Shown here in pieces: positions 13,114 to 20,170 of a DNA stretch of 20,170 nt. This stretch comes from a virus. The stretch's first letter is position 1. Every line of letters starts with the position of its first letter. The notes beneath the pieces were generated by a model. That model was not told where the DNA came from. It did not search any database and worked only from the letters and a program-made list of their open reading frames with translations. The stretch covers positions 1 to 20,170 of IMG/VR virus record IMGVR_UViG_3300019776_000134; one strand, given 5' to 3'. The translations under genes and the position numbers were made by a program.

Positions 13114-13430
13114 TGTACCAATTCGGTTTCCAATTTCAAATATAGATTTCGAGCCAAGTTTGCCATGTTAACAATGTTTAAGGCTTTGCCACCTTCAACC
13201 ACTCTATCCTTTACATTAATAGCAGAACTATAACGGACTGTGTAATAAATAATTTGTCTGTGTTCTCTACGATCCGCATTCACTTGCTCACTTCCAGCTT
13301 CGCCTTCAACACGTTGAGCCCAGGCTGTAGCGTATTCGGTCCACGTTTGCAATTTTTCTCCTGTATTTGTGTCTGTAGTTTCGCTATATCGCTGCAAACT
13401 TACCAGCACATCCATTGCCCCGGCATTCAT
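13110..13430 (-). CDS. Head-tail joining protein (SPP1 gp16-like)
   Basis: The 106-residue beta-rich protein fits the head-tail joining family (stopper). It has VLVSLQRYSETTDTNTGEKL near the N-terminus, TWTEYATAWAQRVEGEAGSE, then HRQIIYYTVRYSSAINVKDR, which matches the F-x-I-R-Y-x-x-x-I-x-x-x-x-R pattern of the family. It plugs the connector after DNA packaging and forms the tail attachment site. The start is TAATG-coupled to the connector gene, and its stop is ATGA-coupled to the gp10-like gene. Confidence 0.85.
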   Translation of the reverse strand: MNAGAMDVLVSLQRYSETTDTNTGEKLQTWTEYATAWAQRVEGEAGSEQVNADRREHRQIIYYTVRYSSAINVKDRVVEGGKALNIVNMANLARNLYLKLETELVQ

Positions 13431-14089
13431 TAGATCATGATTTGAATTTTAAACGGATCTAAAAGATAATGGAATCCTAAAGCCATTGGCGAATTGCTTG
13501 CGCCAATCGTTACTGCGTTCCTGTTATCATAATACTGACCAACCATCAATAGGGCCGCATGTTTAATACCCATCGGAAAAATTGTATCTGGATCAACACC
13601 TGATGTTCCAACTGGATTAAAACCTTCAGAAATTTCCACAACATATTTAATAGTATCGTCAGTCAAACTGCTCGGCGTATTCTCTACAAAAATATTTCTA
13701 GAATATCCGCCCATCGGATCAGTCGAAGCAATAAAATCGCCCGAGCCAAATGCAGTTAAACTTTGATTGTCATTAATGTAATAAACATTAGTCACGCTCA
13801 AACAACGCGTATTTAAGCGAAGATAATTCCCCGAAGGTATATTGAGCCCATTAACAGGATTGACGAGCGCAGGTGAGCCCGTAAAGCCGTCAAATCCATA
13901 ACGTGCCGTTCCCTTTCTCACCGAATATCCCAAATAATTGCTACAAGCATCAATTGCCATAGAAATTAATCCGGAAATGTAATTATCATCATCTGATGAC
14001 GTAACACGCAAATGCTGTTTGGCATCCGATAAACTCACGTAATCGGTGGCAACATTTGCAAAGGTGGTATAACGGCGAGCTACAAACAT
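13430..14089 (-). CDS. Head-tail connector (gp6/gp15-like adaptor)
   Basis: The 219-residue protein begins with a helical domain containing VSLSDAKQHLRVTSSDDDNY and ISGLISMAIDACSNYLGYSV, the standard pattern of gp6-like adaptor proteins (L-x-x-A-K-x-H-L-R-V, then D-x-x-I). A beta-rich insertion of about 100 residues follows, then a last helix (IKHAALLMVGQYYDNRNAV). The C-terminal ending is typical of the family. It forms the ring under the portal. It is TAATG-coupled on both sides. Confidence 0.87.
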   Translation of the reverse strand: MFVARRYTTFANVATDYVSLSDAKQHLRVTSSDDDNYISGLISMAIDACSNYLGYSVRKGTARYGFDGFTGSPALVNPVNGLNIPSGNYLRLNTRCLSVTNVYYINDNQSLTAFGSGDFIASTDPMGGYSRNIFVENTPSSLTDDTIKYVVEISEGFNPVGTSGVDPDTIFPMGIKHAALLMVGQYYDNRNAVTIGASNSPMALGFHYLLDPFKIQIMI

Positions 14090-14286
14090 TATTCTGCGTC
14101 TAAATCAGTTTCTGGATTGATAGGTTTTTTCTTACTGGCCTTAACAGGTTTAAAATCCAATATTTCCTCAGCTACGCCCGCCTCAATTAAAAGCATTGCC
14201 TGCTTTGTTTCAATGATTACCTCTTCTCCAGCGTTGTAACTTAAGTTAAATTGGCCCGTTGGGTTTGCAATAAATCTTACTTTCAT
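14089..14286 (-). CDS. Small protein of the head gene cluster, unknown function
   Basis: The 65-residue protein has a compact N-terminal part (MKVRFIANPTGQFNLSYNAG, then IIETKQAMLLIEAGVAEEI) and a lysine-rich, probably disordered tail (KASKKKPINPETDLDAE). The arrangement of P-T-G, A-G-E and Q-A-x-x-L-I-E-x-G-V-A is common in short proteins just after the capsid gene in many siphoviruses. They are sometimes thought to assist connector assembly; that is not established here. It starts after a 73-base structured spacer, and its stop overlaps the connector ATG. Confidence 0.75.
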   Translation of the reverse strand: MKVRFIANPTGQFNLSYNAGEEVIIETKQAMLLIEAGVAEEILDFKPVKASKKKPINPETDLDAE

Positions 14287-14290
14287 ATTG

Positions 14291-14349
14291 GCCCAGGGGC
14301 GATGCAGTCAAGATCACCCCCGGCACTTGGAACTTTTACGCCCCCAAGC
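14291..14349 (-). promoter_or_regulatory. Two stacked hairpins in the spacer after the capsid gene
   Basis: On the minus-strand RNA, a hairpin with stem GCTTGG/CCAAGT (14349-14325, 13-base loop) is immediately followed by a GC-rich hairpin with GCC-GGGG paired to CCCC-TG-GGC (14324-14291, two-base bulge). The next ATG is at 14286. No T-run follows, so it is not an ordinary terminator. It may act on message stability, processing, or partial read-through. Confidence 0.45.
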
Positions 14350-14359
14350 GGGCAGGTTA

Positions 14360-15673
14360 TTAGGCTACGATGTCCTTACAAACTGCGAAAGCAGTAGGAT
14401 TCAACAAATTTACATCCAAATAAGCATTCAATACTACGTTGGTCAAACCAGCAGTAGCGCCGCTATAAGGATCAACTGTCAATTCCATTCCGCCCCAGTT
14501 AGCAATTGCCATTTTGCTAAAATCACCGAAGATCATTGCAGACAATGTGCTTGAAGTACCTTTGCTCAAGTTGCTAGGAACCAAAGTAGTAGTTTGAACA
14601 TTGTATCCGTTCAAATCTGTACCACCTGCAGGCCAAATAAAGTTACCTTCAACACCTGAAGCTTGACGGCTAGTAGTTTGCAATTTTGCTTTAACCAATG
14701 GGTTAGTCAAATAAGCAACACCATTTCCGTTGGCGTTTTCAACAGCTTTCATCAAGTTAACAACGTCAGCCCAAACTGGAGCAGCTCCGTTGGCGTTTGT
14801 GCTGTTTGAAGTTGCACCACCAGCGTAAGTAACGTTTACAGAGGAGTTGGCAATAATACCGGTAGGCTCATTTGATCCACCACCTTTGATGGCAGCAGTT
14901 TCCAAAGATTGAGCCATTGCATTCAATAACCAGTTACGCACATAACCATCGATGCTGTTAGAAGATTGCAACATCAACTGATTTGAAACCTGGATATAAG
15001 CAGCCAAACGCTTAGGGCTGAAAGTGATTTTAGAAAATGCGGGTGATTTCTCAGTAGCAGTTCCGTTTTCAGTATTCCATCCAGCAGAAGGCAAAGTGCT
15101 TGCAGTTGGTAAATCTAAGTTTCCAACCAATCCGCTCAACTTTTGTACGCCAAGACCAGCCAAAACCGTTTTAGGCAACAATACGTCGATGATTGAACCA
15201 ACAGAAGTTTGCACGTTTACACCACCTTCAGAACCCGAAGTTCCACCAGTTGCAGTCATATCACGCTTGAATACTTCAGAAGGGATTTTGATTGAGTGAG
15301 CAGATACAGAAACTCCAGAACGCTGGAATTCATCGCCACCCATAGCAGAAAATTCACCTTCAACGCCTTCACGACGGCCAGTGATAGCCATTTCCATTGC
15401 GCGCTTGAAGCTGTAATCTTTAGCCATGTTTGACTTTTCTTTCTCTTCGCTGCGGCTTGCGCTGTGACCAGCGGCTTGAGCAGCAAGATTCTGCAATTTT
15501 TCCAAGGTTTCAACCTCAGCTTTGATTGCTCCCAAACGGGCTTCAATTTCGCTCAAACGGTTGGTTTCAGTGTCAGCCATAGAACGCGCTTCGCGCTCGA
15601 TGGTGCTTTGCAAGGTGGACAATTCGCCGAGCAAACGGCCACGCTCTTCTTTTAGGGCTTTAATTTTATTCAT
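14360..15673 (-). CDS. Major capsid protein (HK97 fold)
   Basis: The 437-residue protein fits the HK97 family. An N-terminal charged coiled coil (residues about 1-65, KALKEERGRLLGELSTLQST onward) acts as built-in scaffold. It is followed by a linker and the capsid domain with PTASTLPSAGWNTENGTATE, FSPKRLAAYIQVSNQLMLQS, LNAMAQSLETAAIKGGGSNE and PTGI. A strand FGDFSKMAIANWGGMELTVD lies near the C-terminus. The adjacent protease presumably removes the N-terminal part during head maturation. The exact cut site is not clear from sequence alone. It lies between protease and small head genes, with a structured 73-base gap behind it. Confidence 0.95.
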   Translation of the reverse strand: MNKIKALKEERGRLLGELSTLQSTIEREARSMADTETNRLSEIEARLGAIKAEVETLEKLQNLAAQAAGHSASRSEEKEKSNMAKDYSFKRAMEMAITGRREGVEGEFSAMGGDEFQRSGVSVSAHSIKIPSEVFKRDMTATGGTSGSEGGVNVQTSVGSIIDVLLPKTVLAGLGVQKLSGLVGNLDLPTASTLPSAGWNTENGTATEKSPAFSKITFSPKRLAAYIQVSNQLMLQSSNSIDGYVRNWLLNAMAQSLETAAIKGGGSNEPTGIIANSSVNVTYAGGATSNSTNANGAAPVWADVVNLMKAVENANGNGVAYLTNPLVKAKLQTTSRQASGVEGNFIWPAGGTDLNGYNVQTTTLVPSNLSKGTSSTLSAMIFGDFSKMAIANWGGMELTVDPYSGATAGLTNVVLNAYLDVNLLNPTAFAVCKDIVA

Positions 15674-15687
15674 GATTATTTTTGGTT

Positions 15688-16299
15688 TTATAGGTTTTGA
15701 TATCTAAGCAAGGCCAAACGTAAAATATCGGCAGCTGCTTGACTTCTTTTTGCACTTTCTATTTCATTTTCTTGATCACGTAAAGCAAGGATTGTTCTGC
15801 AATCTGCTTCAGTTTCTTCGTAAGCTGGGTAAGTAACTGGGCTAACATCGTATAAACTATCAATTATTTTTATTGTACGCTTTCCCATGGTGCCGTATTT
15901 TGTACTATCTGACCATGTCTGCTCTTTGATTGTGAAAGCAAATGAGCTTTGAGTAATGTCTCCACGCATTATTGATCTAACAACTGAAACGTGAGTTGGA
16001 TTTTCGTAATCCGGAATCCAGGTATATTCTAAATTTCCATCGGCATTTACAAAAACTTTGCAAGTGTTGGACTTCGTGCGGCCCAAAATCAATTCAGCCT
16101 CATGGTTAAATAAACAACGGATGTCATAATCTTTAGAAAGGGCGTTATCAAATGCACCAGGCAAAATAACTTCCTCAAACATTCCTAAATCCGTTACACT
16201 GTTAACTACGGCAGCAATGCCACCAACTTCTGACGGCATTCCATCGCCAACGGCTCTAACGTGAACGGTGCCCGTGAAAGTTCTTTTTTCTTGTTTCAT
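15688..16299 (-). CDS. Prohead protease (HK97 family)
   Basis: The 203-residue protein matches the HK97 prohead protease family (herpesvirus-type serine protease). Key motifs are GIAAVVNSV, ILPGAFDNAL at residues 45-54, C-L-F-N-H-E with H66, a D-I-T-Q-S-S-F segment with the serine at 118/119, and LYDVSPVTYPAYEETEADCR at 149-168. His and Ser are in the expected order. It trims the scaffold domain of the capsid protein and destroys itself. It directly abuts the portal gene (stop and start next to each other) and lies 14 bases before the capsid gene. Confidence 0.93.
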   Translation of the reverse strand: MKQEKRTFTGTVHVRAVGDGMPSEVGGIAAVVNSVTDLGMFEEVILPGAFDNALSKDYDIRCLFNHEAELILGRTKSNTCKVFVNADGNLEYTWIPDYENPTHVSVVRSIMRGDITQSSFAFTIKEQTWSDSTKYGTMGKRTIKIIDSLYDVSPVTYPAYEETEADCRTILALRDQENEIESAKRSQAAADILRLALLRYQNL

Positions 16300-17571
16300 T
16301 TAATTTATTGTTTGGTTGTTCACCCCGTCGGGATTGTTGTTTTTATTTGCAGAGCTCATCAATTGAGCAATCTTTGCGTCCATATATTCGTTGACTTGAC
16401 TTGATGGCATCAAATTGGCTTCAATTAAATACTCATCACCGCCATCAAATCCGTTGACATCCTCATACATTCTCGCTTCGTTTCTAGAAAGCCAACCGCC
16501 TCGGATGCCTTTATTGTAATAATCTGCGCGCTCGTTGGCGCTGGCTCTCAGCAGCGAATTAAAGTTAAATTTGAAATAATAAGTAAGCTTATCATTTTCT
16601 GTTAACAGCTTGCGAGCCATTTCTTGTTCGATGTTGATTGCATAACTCATCAAAGTGCGAGCATAAAAATCTTGATATTCTTGCTCGACGCTGCCCATCG
16701 TTCCTTCTTTTGCTCCAATCATTGATGCGGGAACACCAAAAATTCGGGCAATTTCTTCAGCAGAAAATTTACGGGTTTCTAAATACTGAGCCTCTTCAGG
16801 GCTCAGGCTTAATTTTTCCATTTTAATCCCGTTTGGAAGCACTGTTGACCTGCTTGCGCCATCAACTACATCATCTAACGATTTTTTCAATGGACCGGCT
16901 TGCTCAGGTTTAATTTGCGAATCTGATGTTAACAAGAATTTTAAAACACCGTTTTTATAAACTCCAGCGCTCTGGCTAATAGCAGCCAAATCAATTCCCA
17001 AGGTTTCAGCATGCAACACAACAGGGCTCAAACCCACAAGCGGATTGTCGCCACACATTCCTTTAAAATGTAGCATTTCTGTTGCTGGAATCATTCCAGG
17101 ATAACCAGCCTGAGAAACTTTGTAAAACAAAATTCCATCTTGCATGACCGGTGTAACAAACTGCGGTGCGATTGGGTGTAATTCCACGCCAATATTTCGC
17201 ACATCACGATTGATAAAAGCATAAGCGTTGCCAGTTAATGCTAAGTGGCTTGCCATGTATTTAATGAAATCGTATTTAGTTTGATAAGGGTTGGGATCAT
17301 TTGTTAATGATGTCGCATAATGCACGATCACCAATTCTCTATTTTGGCCATCATCTTTATAAAGTTTTAAGCCAAGGCCCGCAATTCCATCCGCAATTAC
17401 CCTAACGCAAGCGTGTACCGACGCAATGCTCAATGCTGTGGTATTATTGACGGCTTGCCCTGATTTGGTTTGATATCCAAAAACATTGTTTAAGGTATTG
17501 ACAAACCAATCCGCTGGCTGCGATAGCATTGACCGCTTTTCGGGTTTCCGTTGCCAAAATTTTAAATTCAT
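16300..17571 (-). CDS. Portal protein (HK97 family)
   Basis: From ATG 17571 the protein has 423 residues and matches the HK97-type portal family. It shows IASVHACVRVIADGIAGLGL and KLYK near the N-terminus, DFIKYMASHLALTGNAYAFI, LHFKGMCGDNPLVGLSPV, then KFSAEEIARIFGVPASMIGA and GSVEQEYQDFYARTL near the C-terminus. It forms the ring through which DNA enters and leaves. The frame runs three codons upstream to a TTG at 17580, but ATG is the simpler choice. A weak -7-like GTAATTTG lies six bases before the ATG. Confidence 0.94.
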   Translation of the reverse strand: MNLKFWQRKPEKRSMLSQPADWFVNTLNNVFGYQTKSGQAVNNTTALSIASVHACVRVIADGIAGLGLKLYKDDGQNRELVIVHYATSLTNDPNPYQTKYDFIKYMASHLALTGNAYAFINRDVRNIGVELHPIAPQFVTPVMQDGILFYKVSQAGYPGMIPATEMLHFKGMCGDNPLVGLSPVVLHAETLGIDLAAISQSAGVYKNGVLKFLLTSDSQIKPEQAGPLKKSLDDVVDGASRSTVLPNGIKMEKLSLSPEEAQYLETRKFSAEEIARIFGVPASMIGAKEGTMGSVEQEYQDFYARTLMSYAINIEQEMARKLLTENDKLTYYFKFNFNSLLRASANERADYYNKGIRGGWLSRNEARMYEDVNGFDGGDEYLIEANLMPSSQVNEYMDAKIAQLMSSANKNNNPDGVNNQTIN

Positions 17572-17616
17572 CGCCCGCAAATTACAACTGCCCTAAATTT
17601 CCGTTGTTAACAAATC

Positions 17617-17802
17617 TTATTTATTCCGACCCTGGGCTAGCCATCTGCTCAATGCTGAGCGAAAGACATCGTAATTTTTATAGCGTTTTGCACCGTACTT
17701 ACCAAAATACTCATCCTCGGTCGCATTATACGCATCTTCATAGGTCCGATATTTCGGAAGGTTAAAATAATACCGATTCATGAAATCATCTACAAACCTC
17801 AT
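17617..17802 (-). CDS. Small protein between terminase and portal, unknown function
   Basis: The 61-residue protein is rich in Y, R, F and K: LPKYRTYEDAYNATEDEYFG, then KRYKNYDVFRSALSRWLAQG. The Y-E-D-A-Y-x-A-T-E-D-E and F-R-S-x-L-S-R pattern is familiar from tiny proteins placed after the large terminase in Bacteroidota phages. I choose ATG 17802, which forms an ATGA overlap with the terminase stop; the frame is open to 17817 with another ATG. Forty-five bases without a gene separate it from the portal. Function unknown. Confidence 0.7.
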   Translation of the reverse strand: MRFVDDFMNRYYFNLPKYRTYEDAYNATEDEYFGKYGAKRYKNYDVFRSALSRWLAQGRNK

Positions 17803-19424
17803 AAGCTTACAAACCAAAAATCAGATTCCTTTTCTTTGGCCGCATCCTGCATGCAAGTTCCCAGGGCCATCACAATTGAAACGGGTCCATCGACTTTATC
17901 GCCAGATTTGGCTTTGTTAATTTTAATATTTCCAGCGGGATCACTTTGCAAAAGCACGTTGCCCATCATCCAGCGCGTTACTGGATTGCCGTCATGTTTC
18001 AAACGTGAATCCTTTGTGAGTCGCTCCAATTCTTTAGTGGGTGAACTCATTGAAACAAATCCTTGGCCAAATGGGAACATTTGCAAACCTTCATTTTGTA
18101 GATCAATGACCAACTGCGAAGCATTAAAACGGTCATAAGCAATATCTTTAATGTCGTATTTTGTGGCTAAATCACAAATTCGGGCTTTTATAAAATTATA
18201 ATCCGTCACGTTTCCATCTGTCAACTCAATTAATCCATCTGAGGCCCATTGTCTAATTGATGCGCCCGCCGCATCCTTTCTTTTGTAAGCTGCATCAACT
18301 GGCAAAAAATACCAGGTGCGAATTGATGACGTTTCCGGAAAATACAGAGTAAACGCACAAAAGTCACCTGTGCTCGCCAAATCTAATCCGCCATAACAGA
18401 AAGCGCCTTCCAAATCTTCTTGCTCAGCGCATTGCATCCAAACGCTGTCATTGATCCACGTCATTGCTGTATCGGTCCAAACATTAAGCAGTTTTGTTTT
18501 AAACTCAACTTCTTTATGCACAAACTCTTTGGCTTCTGTTAAAGCTTGTTCCAATTGCCTTGGATAAACTGATATTTTCCAATTGGGGTTTGCTTTGGCC
18601 CAGTTATTTGGATCAGTCCAGTCATCACCATCGTCTAGCGTATAGATCACCGAAAATAACGCGTCGTCTTTGATTCCGCCGTTTAATACACTTGCGCAAT
18701 AATTTCTATGCTTGTAGCACGGTGATTCACGATTAAAGCCAGCAGTTGTGATGGTAAATAACAATGGCTGCCTCCTTGCCCCCATAGAGTTGCGCAATAC
18801 ATTGTAAAGCTCATCATTTGGATGCGCATGATATTCGTCTATGCAAGCAAAGTGCGCATTTAATCCGTCCTGTTTCCCTGGATTCCATTCTAATGGTTTG
18901 TAAACTGATTGTCCGTAAAGTATACGACGATTGTTTACAGAGTTGTTAACAGTTAGTGCTTCATTAAGCCATGGAATGTTTTGACAAACTCTGACGCTTT
19001 CCGAAAATACCATCATTGCCTGATCAAGTTTTGTGGCTGCGCTGTATACCTGGGCTGCGCTTTCATCATCCGCAATCAAGCCATAAAGCATGATGGCGCT
19101 CGAAAATGTAGATTTCCCGTTTTTACGTGGAACCTCAATATAGGCCCTAGTAAATCTTCGTGATCCATCCGGATTTAAAAAGCCAAAAAGATTCCAAACA
19201 ATAAATGCTTGCCATCCTTCCAGTATAAAAGGCTTTCCAGCATAATCACCCGTCGAGTGTTCGAGTTGTTCAATAAAGTCAATAGCATGCTGTGCGTAAC
19301 TTTCGGAAAACGCCCACCCGTTTGCACGATCAGACAAATACCGATTAACAGCATTGCTCACGTGTTCACAAACCAACACGCGCCCATTTATTACATCGTC
19401 AATATATTCCTCAGCTATGTTCAC
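17799..19424 (-). CDS. terL: Terminase large subunit
   Basis: The 541-residue packaging motor is of the P27/HK97-like terminase family. The ATPase domain has a Walker A-like P-R-K-N-G-K-S-T (residues 99-106), a Walker B segment FACIDEYHAH with D196-E197, and a coupling motif TITTAG (225-229). The RNase H-like nuclease shows acidic residues D348 (GLDLAST), D431 (IAYDRFNA) and D512 (VDGPVSIVMALG). The N-terminus fits the family (FIEQLEHSTGDYAGKPFILE, then GWQ). The start is GTG 19424, as no ATG is near enough. It overlaps the preceding small gene by 14 nt. All catalytic motifs are intact. Confidence 0.97.
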   Translation of the reverse strand: MNIAEEYIDDVINGRVLVCEHVSNAVNRYLSDRANGWAFSESYAQHAIDFIEQLEHSTGDYAGKPFILEGWQAFIVWNLFGFLNPDGSRRFTRAYIEVPRKNGKSTFSSAIMLYGLIADDESAAQVYSAATKLDQAMMVFSESVRVCQNIPWLNEALTVNNSVNNRRILYGQSVYKPLEWNPGKQDGLNAHFACIDEYHAHPNDELYNVLRNSMGARRQPLLFTITTAGFNRESPCYKHRNYCASVLNGGIKDDALFSVIYTLDDGDDWTDPNNWAKANPNWKISVYPRQLEQALTEAKEFVHKEVEFKTKLLNVWTDTAMTWINDSVWMQCAEQEDLEGAFCYGGLDLASTGDFCAFTLYFPETSSIRTWYFLPVDAAYKRKDAAGASIRQWASDGLIELTDGNVTDYNFIKARICDLATKYDIKDIAYDRFNASQLVIDLQNEGLQMFPFGQGFVSMSSPTKELERLTKDSRLKHDGNPVTRWMMGNVLLQSDPAGNIKINKAKSGDKVDGPVSIVMALGTCMQDAAKEKESDFWFVSL

Positions 19425-19647
19425 TGAAATAAGCCAGGGCTTGCTCGGCTAAATATTGATTGCGATATAAATGAGGCTGATCATTCCAAAGGCCATCCTT
19501 TCCGCATGGCCTGAATCCGCTGCCTTGACTTCTGGTGATCATAAAGTATAAACCGGCTTGCTCAATTTTAAAGCTTACGGCTTTGCCATCTGCTGAAATC
19601 TCAAAAGCACTAACGCCTTCAGGTATTTCAATTTTTTTCTTTGTCAT
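19411..19647 (-). CDS. Small protein between the terminase genes, unknown function
   Basis: The 78-residue protein starts with KKKIEIPEGVSAFEISADGK and continues as a probable small beta sheet (VSFKIEQAGLYFMITRSQ). A Gly/Trp/His-rich part follows (GFRPCGKDGLWNDQPHLYR), then a short helix (LAEQALAYFSE). It is ATGA-coupled to the small terminase gene and overlaps the large terminase start by 14 nt. Its invariable place within the packaging genes suggests a packaging or assembly role, but no domain is recognised. Confidence 0.7.
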   Translation of the reverse strand: MTKKKIEIPEGVSAFEISADGKAVSFKIEQAGLYFMITRSQGSGFRPCGKDGLWNDQPHLYRNQYLAEQALAYFSEHS

Positions 19648-20102
19648 GCTATTTTGGGTTTTTTAAGTGATTCTATTTTTGAAACTGGTTTTACATTGCT
19701 ACTAATCTTTGTTCTAGCCGCCGGTGTGATTCCAAACAGTTTCCCAATATCCACCGCGTTTTTCAAACTTTGGTTTTTGATGGATTGCCAAGGTGAAACC
19801 ACTGGGTACCCACTTGGAGCGGGCACAACTGCGCCATTCTTTTGCAACTCCGCAGCTGCATCCTTGTAAGTTTGCAATTCTGCGCAATATGCCTCAATCA
19901 AAGATAAGTCAACACCGGTTAAAATATTATTGCGTTTTAATTCTGTGCAGGTCACTGTCCACAATTCACGCGCTCCGGCGCTCAAATTGTTGGGCGCAGG
20001 CGGGATTTGGTCCATTGCAATAACTTGCATTTCGTTTTCAAGCACGTAACGTTTATCAAGCGTGCCCTTGAGTTTTTTTATTTCGGTTGGAATTGATGCC
20101 AT
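19644..20102 (-). CDS. terS: Terminase small subunit (P27 family)
   Basis: The 152-residue protein fits the P27-type small terminase. It has KKLKGTLDKRY near the start, PPAPNNLSAGARELWTVTCT, LKRNNILTGVDLSLIEAYCA, and LQTYKDAAAELQKNGAVVPA. It ends with a helix pair and KLFGITPAARTKI, the typical G-x-x-P-x-x-R finish. It recognises the packaging site on phage DNA and hands it to the large subunit. It is the first gene of the late leftward block, with a promoter box 15 bases before its ATG and no gene upstream in the window. Confidence 0.92.
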   Translation of the reverse strand: MASIPTEIKKLKGTLDKRYVLENEMQVIAMDQIPPAPNNLSAGARELWTVTCTELKRNNILTGVDLSLIEAYCAELQTYKDAAAELQKNGAVVPAPSGYPVVSPWQSIKNQSLKNAVDIGKLFGITPAARTKISSNVKPVSKIESLKKPKIA

Positions 20103-20117
20103 AGCCTAAATCTTTGT

Positions 20118-20125
20118 CAAATATA
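20118..20125 (-). promoter_or_regulatory. -7 box of the late operon promoter
   Basis: TATATTTG on the minus strand is an exact TAnnTTTG match, 15 bases before the small terminase ATG. No proper TTG lies 19-21 bases upstream, so the promoter may need an activator. A short dyad TCAC-GTGT-GTGA lies further upstream at 20152-20163. Confidence 0.5.
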
Positions 20126-20170
20126 CAATTATACCCTTAAAAAGTATTTTCTCACGTGTGTGAAGAAAAG

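Noticed and set aside
17572-17580. TTG start for the portal gene
   Set aside because: It adds only three residues; ATG 17571 is a better start.
1-20170. Integrase, attachment site, tRNA genes, CRISPR array or insertion sequence
   Set aside because: No matching proteins, cloverleaf sequences, regularly spaced repeats or transposase motifs were seen; lysogeny can therefore not be judged from this window.

Overview
The window is a stretch of a tailed bacteriophage (or prophage) genome. Its layout is that of a siphovirus: an HK97-type head, a tape measure protein, and no tail-sheath gene. The host is most likely a member of the Bacteroidota. The evidence is the moderately AT-rich sequence, promoter -7 boxes of the Bacteroidota type TAnnTTTG in front of several genes, the general lack of Shine-Dalgarno sequences, and small proteins of the kind seen in phages of that phylum. 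No integrase, attachment site, tRNA or CRISPR array is visible.

Right to left on the minus strand, about 17.4 kb (20102 down to 2643) forms one late gene block. Its order is small terminase, a small protein, large terminase, a small protein, portal, prohead protease, major capsid protein, a small protein, head-tail connector, head-tail joining protein, HK97 gp10-like protein, tail tube, tail assembly chaperones G and G-T (made by a -1 frameshift), tail terminator, tape measure, a large tail hub protein, a repeat-rich fibre, a tail-tip protein and small membrane proteins. It ends in a lysis cassette: holin candidate, two out-of-frame overlapping spanin-like genes, and a lysin with a YkuD-type H...SHGC motif. 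Nearly all these genes touch or overlap by ATGA or TAATG junctions, so translational coupling is probably pervasive.

The left end is an early or regulatory region. A small HTH protein (minus strand, 1110..1307) and a recombination pair (plus strand: a PDDEXK exonuclease and a RecT-like annealing protein, 1345..2659) diverge from a 37-bp spacer. That spacer carries two outward-facing -7 boxes and an imperfect dyad, which together look like a compact switch. The HTH gene has its own terminator. The recT-side terminator lies inside the 3' end of the convergent lysin gene. Further left are three small coupled leftward genes with their own promoter, and the 3' end of a rightward gene for a membrane protein.

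The observations most worth following up are: (1) TAnnTTTG followed by exactly four bases and then ATG in front of four genes, suggesting leaderless transcripts; (2) a complete programmed -1 frameshift signal (G-run, 7-nt spacer, hairpin) in the tail chaperone; (3) the divergent repressor/recombination switch; (4) a 39-codon basic gene hidden in the lysis region; and (5) a stacked GC-rich hairpin pair after the capsid gene. I see no clear previously unknown multi-gene system such as a defence island; the novelty here is mainly regulatory.
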